Origin: Nautilus pompilius
Taxonomy: Eukaryota > Mollusca > Cephalopoda > Nautilida > Nautilidae
DNA length: 64,000 nt
NCBI GenBank assembly: GCA_018389105.1
Contig: JACATO010000333.1
Location: forward strand, 248,001-312,000
Direction of reading: 5' to 3'
Position 1 is the stretch's first letter. The number at the start of each line of letters is the position of its first letter. Below, piece by piece: positions 1-12,900 of this stretch. A program made the position numbers and the translations under genes. Below the pieces are notes generated by a model. That model saw only the letters and a program-made list of their open reading frames with translations. It was not told the DNA's origin and made no database searches.

Positions 1-565
1 GAGAATTAATTTCCTTTGTAAGCAGTCCTTGTGAAATCACATGGATTATCAGTAGTTTGAATTGAAATTATGACTGCAACAACCAACACATTTAAATTGA
101 GGAAGCAAAGACGCATATCATTTTTGTCCATGCTGATGTTCTGGAGGTTCAAGTAGGCTAAATCATTGGTCAAATTCTAACGAAAACTTTGGCAGTCAAC
201 ATCATTTTAAAGTATTTGTAATACTGCAAATTAATACCATTACTTTCCAAGACAGTTACTCTCATCAGGGTTTTATTAATAAGAAAATCTTTTTTTTTTT
301 GGCACTCTGTTTTATTTATTCTCACATAGTCAGGAGAGTTCTTTTGTTGCCTGAAAGTCAAGTGATGTTCAGTCTGCTTGTATAACCCAAGACTCTTCAA
401 CCTGGATAGTGCATGCTTCTCTCTGCTGGTTGGTTCTGTACTAGAGAAAGTAAACACAATTATCTACCCTGCTGGCTCATCTCTTTCTGTTGGTGATTGG
501 CTTAGATGTGTAATGCCACCCTTTTAGTGGAACCAGATCAACTTTATTGGTTTTTTATTTTTCAG

Positions 566-685
566 AAATATGATAGTAAGACGAATGGGTTGTCAGAGCG
601 CACCAATGTTGAGCAAGGCAGCACAGATAACACCTCCTCAACTGATCTGATGTCTGATACAAATGAGAAACAAAAAAAGAAGTAA
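566..685 (+). CDS. Terminal coding exon of an unrecognised gene entering from the left
   Basis: A strong 3' splice site (TTTTTTATTTTTCAG, ending at 565) is followed by 39 sense codons and a TAA at 683-685. The peptide is polar and rich in Ser, Thr, Asn and Asp (for example EQGSTDNTSSTDLMSDTNEK) and ends in a lysine run, KQKKK. No domain is visible; it looks like a disordered C-terminal tail. Two AATAAA signals follow within 50 bases, so this is a real transcript end. It may end a separate upstream gene, or be an alternative last exon of the coiled-coil gene whose next exon starts at 3813. There is no internal GT that would join it to that exon in phase. Function unknown. Confidence 0.55.
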   Translation, partial: KYDSKTNGLSERTNVEQGSTDNTSSTDLMSDTNEKQKKK

Positions 686-718
686 ATGAATTCATATATT
701 TATTTGTTTGTGCACAAG

Positions 719-732
719 AATAAAAGAATAAA
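719..732 (+). terminator. Tandem polyadenylation signals
   Basis: Two overlapping-spaced AATAAA hexamers (719-724 and 727-732) lie 34 and 42 bases after the TAA of the exon ending at 685. They fit a short 3' UTR for that transcript. Confidence 0.5.
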
Positions 733-2024
733 CTGTACCAGTCTCCTTACTACAGAAGTCTTTAAAGAATTAAGCAAACCATTTTATTCTGAAGAAAAAT
801 TGCTTTCATGACTAATGTTCTTGGTCTGAGTCACTTTTGAATGTTAAAAAGGTTTAAGAAAAAAATATTAATATTATTATTATTATCAATATCTAAGCTG
901 TTGTAAGTTAGTTTTAAGTAAAGTGTGGATGGCACATGATCACACTCTGTAAAAGTAATACTTAGATAAAAAATTTAGTTTTTGTTAATATTGAGTAGAG
1001 CTGCTAACGGATTAGCTCATACTTAATCATTACTTTAATCATTTCATATCTTTTCAGATGGCCAAATACTATTTCTTTTACTTTAACTTGCTTTCTTCCT
1101 TTTTGTTTTATTAGTTACATAAAGGACTTGCTAGTCCATGGTTAGGAATATGAGAAAACTTCAGCTCAGTATGATTTGCTCAACATCATCCTTGCTCCAG
1201 AATCTCTTATTTTAAAAAAAAATTATAATATATTTTTTTAAGAACCAAAATATACTTTTATTTTATTTTTTTTTTTTCAAGTACTGTATATTTTAGCTGA
1301 CTAATGTTATGGGTGAACTGATCACACCATGGTGCACTATTCTTGAAATGTCACTGAAAGTTGTTCAGATTATTAAAAAAGGAAGAAGATGATATTATTT
1401 ATAACATTTAAAAAAAACCCAACAGTTTAAATCTATTAAACTATTTTATCTAATGACATGGTGAATAACATGGTAGATAAACTAAACTTCTGATGATCGA
1501 TATTTACATTCACGGATCACAACTGATTTAAAGTTCCCTTTACTCCTGCTCAGCAAAATGTTGCACATTCTATGAAAAGTGGCTACATCATTGTTTGGCA
1601 GTGCAAATAAAGATTCAATCCTTGTTCAAATCAAGATCAGCCAAGCAGAAATAATTGAGAAGTGTCCAGCAACCAAGAAGATGGACCACTACCACATTGC
1701 TTTATGTTTTCTGTGGTTGTTGGGTCACAGCTCCAGAATTAACTGCATGTTTTTATAGGAAAAGACTGCCTCCAAGTCAGGTGTGATGGCTGTTAGCAAA
1801 ATAACTTTGAGTAACTCTACCAAAAACTGGATAAATGAACAGTGGAAAAAGATACTTTGAATTAATGAGTCAATAAGATATTATTAATATATGGTTCTAT
1901 ACATGATTATGAGAAGGTGACAGGTATTATAATGGTCAGTTACAATACCCACCTATAGATGGCATGAACCAACATCTACAAGGTAGACAACCCTGATGAA
2001 GTAGTGTACTGCTGCATTTGTTTG
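733..2024. other. Non-coding stretch with no recognised feature
   Basis: AT-rich sequence with A and T runs. I see no exon with good splice sites and no recognisable transposon protein. Bases 1550-1760 are less AT-rich and may be an old repeat, but nothing identifiable remains. Confidence 0.4.
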
Positions 2025-2185
2025 CTAGGGAATGAATACTGCATGTGGGGTCTAGAACTTCTGACTTTTTAGATGCAGGAGGAAACCAATGGAAACTAGG
2101 AGGCTGGATGGGGAAGAAGAGTGAGAAGAAACCATGCCAGAAGGTATGCTATGCCAAGCTGTTCCTCACAGGAAGTGAACTTGGG
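2025..2185 (+). repeat. SINE-like dispersed repeat, copy 1
   Basis: It shares the motif TAGAACTTCTGACTTTTTAG followed by GGAGGAAACC and a GAAGAAGAGT segment with three other copies in the window (13.1, 38.9 and 59.9 kb). The order of blocks is the same in each. The GGAGGAAACC block resembles the conserved domain of some animal SINEs, but no tRNA-type head was identified. All four copies are on the + strand. Confidence 0.5.
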
Positions 2186-2753
2186 CCCTGGATCTCAGCA
2201 GAGCACACTACTAATACCAAAAGAGATATTTAAGAGGACCAGTATCACAACATATTTCAAATATCACCCATTATTGAGCTTGCTTAATTTTCGGCAGGAT
2301 ACTGACCCCAAACATTTCTATTGTGTGCAAGAACTATAAAAAAAGAGAACACAGGCATTGAATATCTGGACTGGTGAAGTAAGTCCTGGTTATCTTACCT
2401 GTCTTTACTTGAGGTGAAGTAGGTCAGGCATGGAAAAAAAAAAAAACATTTTACAGTTTGACAGTTAGAATATCGTATACTTGTATAGAATTGTTGTTTG
2501 TTTATTTTTTATTTCTTAAAAAAGGTGGGAACGCCATTTGGATGAGCCAAAATTTACACAGTAGCCATGTGCAAGAAAGTGAAACAAACTTTATCAAATT
2601 ATCTGGAGTGTTGTTGATTTTAGCTGCAATGAAATAATATCAGATAATAAATGTATTTAGTTTGTTAAAAGGTGTTGCTGACCTGTTTTATTTATATATG
2701 CTTTTACTTTCTTTTTAATCCATTCTCCCTGTTTTGATTAGTTTTGTAACACA

Positions 2754-3610
2754 GGTATCCCTCGATTTATGAAAGGGATGAGTTCCTGGAAACCATCTCA
2801 TAAAATAATAACCCATAAATCGAAATGTTTTATCCATTATATCTGTTGTAATGTGTGCGGAATGCATTCCTTACCCAAAATTCTTGGCACTCTATTATTT
2901 TCTTTTACTATAAAGTATGAAAAATACTGTTACAAGTAACACTAACAAAAACATAAAAACATTTGCATTAATAAATTTATTTTTCACTTTATTGGAAGGT
3001 TCTGTCATTTCCTTACTGGCTGCAGGTTGAGGTTTGAAGAGTGCTACAAGAGACATCTAGATGTCTGTCTGTCTTTTCTTTCTCTTGATATAGCTCCTTA
3101 TAACAGCATATAGCATCTTCCATTATGCAGCTACAATACTGTGCTATCATCCTTGAAGATGGTCATGGCTTGTTTGACATGGCTAAATATCTCTGCAGAC
3201 CCTTTCTTAGTCAACTGTTTTGGTGATAGTGGTGATGTGTCCTCCTCCTTCCATGGTAGCTCTTTCTTGATCAAGCTCTAGCTGTTGCTCAGTTGTAAGC
3301 TCCTTGGCATGAGATAATAACAATTCCACCACATATGAGCTTGAAGAGGATCTCTTTTAGACATCTTGAGGGATGAGATAAATTACGAAAGTTAAAAAAA
3401 AACAAAGAAACACTTCACAATATCAGCACAAAATAGTAAATTAAGGCAGACTGACGCTTGTGCATCCTGTTTGCATTTTAGTAAGACAGCCAGCTTTCTA
3501 GTTATTTTATTTTCTTAGTAGTGAAAAACTTTTATAACAGGCAAAATTTTTTTACTAATTTAGATAAGTCTTTTACGTTATAGCGAAAATTCATAAATTG
3601 AGGGAACTTG
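2754..3610 (-). mobile_element. Tigger-like element with transposase C-terminal remnant
   Basis: The ends are imperfect inverted repeats: CAGGTATCCCTCGATTTATG at the left, and at the right the reverse complement reads ACAAGTTCCCTCAATTTATG. Inside, on the minus strand (about 3370 down to 3020), a decayed frame reads HAKELTTEQQLELDQERATM and, further on, RSYIKRKEKTDRHL. Both fit the acidic linker and C-terminal tail of Tigger transposases. Several stops interrupt it and the catalytic domain is absent, so this is a dead internal-deletion derivative. Boundaries are good to about 5 bases. Confidence 0.65.
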
Positions 3611-3812
3611 TATCCATATATTTCAGAATGCTTTCTGCACATGCTTCATTACCCAAAATGCATTGTAAGGTTCGCTTGAACCTTATTTTGACAAGTAACT
3701 GTAGAGGGGCAGGCCTTCATTTCATTGTTGACATGACCAGCTGTGGTGTCCAACAGTTAGAAACTAATAAATATATCCAAGCCGGCTAAAAGGTGAATTG
3801 AATTATTTCCAG

Positions 3813-3965
3813 TAGTGGCACAGAAAAAAATGGCAGCTACTGTAATGAAAGTGCGACTCCAGGAGCCAAGGTTCACGTAGGCCAATCGAGGAATGTGACA
3901 AAGCAGAAGGCTGCTTCAAAACCAGCCCAGAAGCCTTTGTCAAGGTTACGGGCCCAGGGAAAAGG
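3813..3965 (+). CDS. Coiled-coil gene, first visible exon
   Basis: The 3' splice site ATTATTTCCAG ends at 3812; the donor is GTACTT at 3966. It encodes the basic Lys/Arg/Ala-rich segment ending LSRLRAQGKG. The first base completes a codon begun in an unseen upstream exon. The phase-2 end joins exactly to the exon at 6611. Confidence 0.65.
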
Positions 3966-6900
3966 GTACTTTTTTTATGTCTATATTTATTTTAAAGTCA
4001 ATGCTGTATTAAAAGGTTTTTCTCTGGTATTACTTGGATTTGAAAATGAAATTTATTAAAAATGTAATTGGTATTACATCAGATAGTGTATAAAAAGTTT
4101 ACAATCATTGAAAAAATATCCACCTACTAAAAGAACAAAAAACAGACAGGTAATTGAATTTTAAAGAAACTGCATAAAGCTGAATATATATTGATTTTTT
4201 TTTTTATTGTTATGAACTCTTGAACAGATTTGGGAGAGACAAATGTTTTTAAGAAATGTTTCTTTGTTTTTACTATACCATGCATCCAGTTATTTATATC
4301 ATTGTATTTTTCCACGTACATTTGTCTAAAAGACCACCACCACATCTTTGCCTAACAAGTTTGAAGTAAAACCATCCAAACAAAAATAAATCAAACTAAT
4401 CACTGATACTTTAGATGAATTGATAATCAAGTTAGTTATCCAGTCAGTTCCTAGCATTATCATCTATTCTGGGTGGTTATTTTAATTTGTATATTATTTT
4501 TCAAATGAACTCTTTAAACTTGTGTTGAGCAAACTAACATATATCTGTATCTATATCCAGGTAAATGCTAGGCTTCTGTTGAAAGTAATCGCTTCTAATT
4601 AATTACTTGAAAACCATTATTCATTCAGACTTGTTATTTTATTCACATAAAATATAACATCATCTATACTCGTAAACATTGGTCACATGCCTGCTTAAGT
4701 TGGGGCTGGGCCATTTTTCTTCAAATTATGGTCTTTTGTTTTATAAAATTTTCTCCATTTGAAAATGCAAATTTGAAACCATATTATTGGTCTAAATTTA
4801 TTGATAGTGATTAGTCAGTATCCAGAATTAAAGGCCCTGGACTTTCCCTTAATTTAAGTTCTCTGGTAGCATATACCTTTGTAATATCTCATTTAGATAG
4901 GTGGATAGGACAGATGTCCTTCACAGTATAATAGAAAATTTATAAGGAAGGTGGGCTAGAGCTTTTAATTACATGAAGAATGCAAAAATATGATGGAGGA
5001 TGGGGGGGCATGTCTCTCTATAAGAAGGCATTTTTCTATTTTGTGCCATGTTAGCTCACTCAACAGGGAAGGAGAACAGGTAGAAATATTAAGTGTTAGT
5101 AACCCCTTTGAGGGTACAGATTAGCTCTTCTGCTTCAAAAAATTACTTCTGTGAGCCTTAGTCATATTATGATTACTCCACAGGTGGAAGTGCAGTAGCA
5201 CTGCAGATGGAGTCTACCATGAATAGCTTACTGAAACAAAGATTTGTGATAGAGATTGTAAGCTGAAAACATCCATGTGCAACTGTAGAATGTGTACAGT
5301 AATACTGAAGATAGGCCATCAAGTGTTGACAACAAAATGGATGTGGACGAACTGATTTAAATTGTTTCTTTTGCATTCTGGTATTTCCATGATGTGTGAT
5401 ACCTTGTGAGAATAAATTCTGAGGTTTGTTTCAGTAGTGGTTTTCCTGTGATAAACTATGGCTCATAACTCTCACTATGACCCTTATGAAAATCTGCCAG
5501 TTAATGGAGTTGAATGTTTATTAGTAAATGAATGCACAATGTTAAATTGCATACTCTGACCAAATATCCCTAGATCTCAGTGTTCAGGGTGTTTGTTGGA
5601 TTCTCCCCACCTTGTATATATATATATGAGTCTACAATAAAAGTGGTCACAAAAGTTAGAAAATGCAAATAATAATAATTTTTTTCTGCTGTACATAAAT
5701 TCTTTCCTTTATTACATGATGCAGTGTACCATTTACTAGATCTATATCTCGTGCTTCTATACAGTTTAGTGGCTACACTGATTACCATAACTCTTTGAGG
5801 AACATGCTCTTAAATACATAGGCAGTGGGCATTGACCCTGACAATCAATCTGTGTATGTGCAGGAAACTTCTCAAAGGGTTAACATGTTGTTTTTTTTTT
5901 AAAGAGAGGTATCTCATGTATTTTTGTAGAAAAGCTCCACTAGACATCACAGCACTTGTTACAAGAGGTCCTTTTTCTTTCTTTATTGCCCTGGTGAAGG
6001 CGAGCCGTATGTTGTTTATCTCCTGAAACAGGTGGCGAGTCATTTAACATGGCTTGCACACTGTGGAGGGGGGGGACTAATAAGGATGCTGATTATATAT
6101 ATATATCAGAAATTCCAATATAGGTTTTTACTATGTTCAGTGGGTTAATGTTATACACGTTTTACAGTTTAATTTGTGTTTAGTCTGAACGTAAAAATTT
6201 ATACACACACCAAAAAAAAAAAAAGTAACCTGGGTTATGAATTATTGTCTTTTTGAATTTAGCTCATTTATTAAATGCATGTTGGCATTGTAAATCTGCA
6301 TTAGTGCAATCATTAATGCAGTAGAACCTCGATCTAACGGGATCCTCCAATCCAACGGATGCTTTCTGGTCTCCTGACAAAAGTCTGCATTGAGCTATGC
6401 GAAAAATGTTTGGCGTGATTGCCTTTTGCTCATGCATTTGTAAACAACCGGATTTAACGGACTGCCGGCAGTAATGGACACCTCCCCCCACTTATTAGAC
6501 TGTTAAATTGAAGTTTTACTGTAACTTAAATTTTGCAACTTCCATGATTTATCTATCTTGGGGTCAACAGGTAAAACCATTAAATACTGTGTTTTCTTTT
6601 TCTATCATAGGCAGCAAGGTAAATTTGACCATTTGGCCACAAGAGGTTATGTGTCCAGTGTGACATACCGTAAAAGAGAAGACACATTGTTGGTATGGTT
6701 ATATTTGTCATTTATTATTCATTTTAACTAATTTTAATTTAACTGAGCACTGAATTACTGTTAAATGTCCAAGACTGACAATTTGAATCTCTGATGGCAA
6801 TTTTTTGATTGATTTATACTTGGGAAATCCTAACTTTGCTTTTATTCTCAAAAATGTAATATAAATCTGTGCTCCATAGTAAGCTGATGCCAAATGTTTT

Positions 6901-9900
6901 GAAAATATCACCTGTTGTCATTCCATGAATAATACTGCTCATAATTATATTAGATGAAATGCTACAACTTTCCTCCTGGAGTATCTGTTTTGACAACAGA
7001 TAATAATATGAATAACTTGTTATTGAACTATAAAAGGAATGAATTAAATATTCCCATTCTAATCCTGCCTATGTTATGCTGTTCTTCAGAGTGAACTTCA
7101 ACATACAAAGGAAGAAAAAAATTACATTGAAAAAGAATTAAAAGTAATTAAGGAGCATCATGAACAAAGAGAGCAGAAACTTTTGGAAGAAGTGCAGAGA
7201 CAAACTTCTGTAAGCATTCTGTTGTTTCTTTTTTTCAAAAGACAATGAATTTATCATATTTCAAAAAAGATTACAACACAGATTTAAGAGATGATTAAAT
7301 AAAAAAAATAAGAAAAATAAACTATTTATACAACAAACTTTGGAAATTATTTAAAGCAAAGCAAAAATAAAAATTCTGATTTGTTTCACTTAATATAATC
7401 ATTAGTCTCTTCAGCATATGTAGAGCATTTGAAAAATGTTTAACTTCACTAATTTGCCTCTGCCTCTGAAAAGATAAAAGAAAATTTTACACTTTTGCTG
7501 GAGTATTATTTTGTAATAAAGGTCTCTCATTTTTAAATATTCTATTGTTTTAATCTACTGTTACTGTTTAAGTTTGTCTACATTTTGTTCTCAAGTGAAG
7601 TCACCTACATTATTTACTTTTGTTTTTGTTTCCAGGAGAAAGAGAGAGACCTCAGGAAAGAGCTAGAACAGCTTAAGAATGAATTACGGTCCAGAGATGA
7701 ATTGATTAACCAGTATAATAAAATGGTTCAGAACCTTCAGGTAAGCAAATTGTGTGATTGCATGGAAACAAATAATGATTGGTTTTGTATAAAGTATTTC
7801 TGTGCTTACAAAATGAAGATTTTCATATTAATGGTAGATTTTTATAGAATTTGATGAATTTGTAGATTGTAGCAAAAAAATTATTTGGAATACAAACAGA
7901 TCCTGTGATATTTCTGTTTACCCAAGGTCATGTTGTAGGACATTCAGTGTGTTGCTAGAGTCAACAACAGACTGCCAAAGGCGATAGATTTGAAGTCACT
8001 ACTATCTTGAAGTTCACTGAAGTGATTGCAAAGGCTGTTGGAAATTGACCTGGGGGGCCTTCATCAGGGACACTTTGACAAGAATGTGCAATTACCAACC
8101 ACATCTACATTCACTATCTACATAATCCATATTTTCTTACTGACATCACCCATGCAATAAAGCTGAAGAATGATATACATCTTTACTAACTTGGCTACAG
8201 AAAATTTTTTAGCAAACAAAAACTTCTGTCCAATAGGAATAAAACACTTCAAAAGGTCTGGAAATAGGACATGTTTGACAAGATCCTCAATTATTAGTGA
8301 TGAGTTTTCCTTCAGCCATTGGTCAAGTATGGGAGTAAGAGTGTCATGGTATGGATTGCAATCTAGCATGGTGGAAAGACAGAATTGTTATTTGTTGAAG
8401 TATGTCTAATTTCTTCCAGATACACTGCCATTTACAGAAACATCTACCATTGTACCAAGATATGTTGTGATTCAGTATCTATATTCTTTAGGAGATCAGT
8501 GCTACATGCCACACTTCTTGCATGACCAAACTCTGGAAGAAAAATCAAGGCATTAAACTTTTGCCATTGGCACCCCAAAGCCCTAACATGAATCTGATTG
8601 AGCTATTGTTGGAGCATCTGGATCAGCTGAAAGCAACCTGCTCACATCCTGCCATTATGATTGAATTAAAACAAGCTTTCATACAGATATAGAGGGACCA
8701 AGACCAGACCATAATATAAAATTTTGTTGATTCAATGCCAAACAAGATGGAAATTTTTCTCATTGCAAAAAGGGATCCAACCAAGCAATAATTTAAGAAT
8801 TTTGCTCTATTGTTTGTCTTTATTTCCTGTTTACAAATTAACCTATTGTAATAAATATCAGGTTTCCTAATTATTATGGCAGAGCACTATAGATAAGTTG
8901 TCAGTCACCTTGTTTTTATTAACAACAATGTTATTCATTAAAGAATTTGTTCACATGAGTAAGTAAATAGGAATTAATTTTTTTTGTTTAATGTCCATGT
9001 GTAATGATATAGGGTTTACATATGAAGAATTTCTTCCTTTATTCACTGATTTGACTTGGAATATGTCAGCAAATTCTCAGAATCAACCAGATGAAAATGT
9101 GTAAGTTCCTTTATTCACTGATTTGACTTGGAATGTGTCAGCAGATTCTCAGAATCAACCAGATGAAAATGTGTAAGCTTGTAAGCTGGATGCTATGCTG
9201 TTGACCATCAATATTGGTTTTGTTTAACTCTGACTTAAAATTAAATACTACTATAATAAAATCTGTATCTTTTAATTGTAGGAAAAATTAGTGCTGATGA
9301 ACCAAGACTCTGGTGCTGCAGTTCCAAGTCTGGGCAACACAGTGAGTTTTAAAAAAATTGTTCATTATAGAGAATATTTTATCCTTAGGTATTTAGTTTA
9401 ATAGTGAAATGGACCAAATATATATATATATATATTGGAAAACCCGAAGCACATTTTTTATGTAAGTAACAATAATTACAGTAGCTAGAAGAAAATGTAA
9501 GTTTAAAATTACAGGTCTCAACATATTCCAGACTTTTTCCTTTAACTATAACACTATCTCAACAAATGAGAAGTTGATTTTTTCAGTCTTGCATATTACT
9601 ACTGTAATCATTAAACAGAAATAAAACAATGATGGGTTATATTTCTGTTTGAATATCATATCAGTAGGATTTCAAGCATTATTGGGTATTTTTTTTTTAG
9701 ATTTATGTTTCCCACCACAATGTTTCAGTAGCTTTTAAGAAGCCACAAAAATTAACATTAAACCTGCTGCATCTTTTATTTCAGGTGATAATAAGACTAT
9801 TACAAAAGTTTAAGCTTTTCAGTCTAGCAAAGATGGATACAGTAAATGTCAGTTTGATGAATTATGAATTGTGGTTATTATTTTCATCTTCAATTTTTGA

Positions 9901-12900
9901 CATTTTAACAACTATACTTTTAAATTTAAAAAAAAATTTGACTGTTCATTTGATTCTTTTCTCTTGTGCAAGCCATTGAAAGTTATACAAGCAAGCCAAC
10001 AAAAAGTAGTAGATCCAGACAGAGGAGGAAACTTGCATTGATCTGTATAGGAAATTCAGATTTGTACATTTAACTAATAATCATGTACAATTATATATTT
10101 CTTTCACCTAGATAAATCTTGCATGGCAATATTTTGGGAAACAAACACCTGTATTTATTTTTATACTTTTTTAATACGAAGGACATCTCAAAGGTCTTAT
10201 TTATTTTCTTGAAATTCTGTAATAATTAACTTACAAAACTTAGCACAAACACCAAAAATTATTAAAAGAAGAAAATACATCAGTTATTTTCAGATTGTCA
10301 CAATCTAGGCCACTTGTGCCATTGTGGAACCAGTGGCACTATGGTAAAATCATGTCTTTGTTACACAGCTATTGATAAACAAATCTTTGTGGCATTGTCA
10401 TTTTTGAAGAGTTCTCTGTGCCATCACATCACTGATGAAGCTGTATTAGGGGTATGAAGAAGCATAGTTCATCCAATTTGTGGAATGGCCTCTTATATTC
10501 TGGAATTGTGCAAGGTTTGTAGAAGCCGCTGACGACAAACTTGAGAGTAACCAAGGTCATCAATAATCATACTTGGCATGATGACTAATACCAAGATTCA
10601 CTCAATTCACTGTGTGATGCATCAATCTTTGCATGTTGTTGACCACATATATCAGTGCTGGCTGCTATTTTGAACTTGTGGTGTACTTCCACCTGGTGGA
10701 AAAAAATTGAACTTTCACAGAAATGGCAGGATATATAAAATCTTTTGAATATGATTTTCATTACAATTTTCACAAAATACAGGGTGATCAAAAAGTAACT
10801 ATGCAGTGGAAAATGTTCACTTTATTTGGCTAAAAATGTAACTCCTTTAAACATTATGTACGCTCCCACATGAAACATTTGCTTGTTGAGAAAGTTGATG
10901 CAGTGATTTTGAATGGGTCTGAAGCATTGCGTCTGAAATTTTTGACAGCTTCTCCTCATCCAACACTTTTGGCCAACCTGATCATCGATAATCTTCAATT
11001 GAACCATTATCTTCAAACTTGCTAATCAATACCCTTACAGCATTTCTGCTTGGAAGCTCTGCATCAAGAATTTCTTGTAAGAAATCATTTTGAACTCTTG
11101 TGATGTATTTACCATTATTCGCATACACTTGATGAGAAAGATCCATTTGATGTTTGAAAGAACCATTACACAAAAATTACGTTTCACTTTTGAAAATTTA
11201 CTGCCAACATCTGTTGGTCATTTTTGGAACTACAGTATAACTCCTCACACACAACTATCATCTGTTGGTAATTTTTGGAACTATAATATAAAACAGCAAA
11301 GCACAAGGAGAGGAATCAAAAAAGATTACAAATATATTCCACTGCATAGTCACTTTATGATCACCCTGTACATAGGAAATATTACTTTTTGAGTGTCCCT
11401 TGCATATATAGAGTTTAAAATAATGCAGCAGTTGCTAATAAATGGAACTTAATTTTAACTTAAAATATTTCTAATACTAACTTATCCAAATCATTAACTT
11501 CAGGGGAATTTCAACATATTTAAACTTTAAATTATGGAAATAAGAGCACTCACCTATCATCGAGACGACAATTTTGTGAACTCAAATGTAGTGTTCACAT
11601 GGATTCTGATGTCACTAATTTTTCTTGAGAAGAGCTAAAAACAAGATCACAATCTCCAAATCAATGATACGAGAATATTTCTTCTGGTAATTTTAGTATT
11701 GAAAAATCATAAGTCATATCAGTGTATGCCAGTAGTGTGTAGACTTCAATAATGTTTAAATTAGGATGAGGTGGTGATTTGTTTTATGTCTTATTGACAC
11801 AGGAGCAGTCTTTGTCCAGCAGCCGACCAGCAGTGTGTAACCACACTTCCCGGGACAGAATGCTGATACAGAAAAAAGCCAGCAAAATCTGTCTCTTGCA
11901 GTAGACAGATCATGTGCCATGCCCTTTGGGTAGTGAGAAAAGAGACTCAGATGTATTTTTAAAAAAGTGTTTCCATATGTGGTATTTCTGGTTTTCTTTG
12001 CTACATAAATCATACATAATGACCATTCAAAAAATTAGAGAAAACTAGTAAAACTAAATGTTTTTTTGACCATGCTACTAAAATATACTAGAGAAATACT
12101 AACAAGTCATTGAAAAGTGCAAATAGAACATTTAATGACAATTCTTGTAAAGGTAATTTTTCCTTAATTTATTTTCAAAACATCGATTTGACTAATTACT
12201 CTTGTTTTTACCATGCTTTTTAAAAACTTTATACAGTATGTAGTAAAAGCACATTTGTGTATGCATGTTCTATAAGTAGTTTGAGAAATACCTCTCAAAA
12301 TTTGCATTAACTAAATTTGAAAAGTTTTAGATGATTTCAAATGAATATTCCAAAATTTTTCACTACTTTGTTTTACTCAAATTTCTTTCAGATTAGATTT
12401 TGAGATCAAATGTAACTCTCTTCCATCTCCAAAAGTCATCAACTTTTAACTGTTAAATAGAGAGGATGAATTTTAAAGTGCAATCTGAATGTTGAATAAT
12501 TAAATTGGTTGGTATTCAAACCATGATGATTCACAATAGTTCTGAAGTAAGTACAAATTATTATTTAGATCTTTTCTGGATTCAAGAGAGTGATCACTTT
12601 GCTGCAACTGATTTCATTCACTTACATATAATAGTGGAAGAAACAGCCAAGACCTGTGCTGCTATTTCCCTAACGTATCATTGACACCATATATTCTGAG
12701 TATAAACCCATTTCAGACATTTGTTGGACTAGTTGGCAAGAAATTGAAAGTTCTTTATTCAGTTAGATTTTCTTTTTTCAAACTACTAATAAATTGAAAT
12801 TTAATCTGCTTATTTTAAGTCTTAATCTACTGTAAATTAAAAAAAATTGCTGATCATAGTCTTTGCAATACTCTGTCCGGCAACATAGACATCTTACATT

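Noticed and set aside
9785-9979. Alternative last exon of the coiled-coil gene after the AG at 9784
   Set aside because: The acceptor is good and phase allows it, but the peptide is hydrophobic and AT-driven (LLFSSSIFDILTTILLNLKK). The exon at 14620 gives a more protein-like tail.
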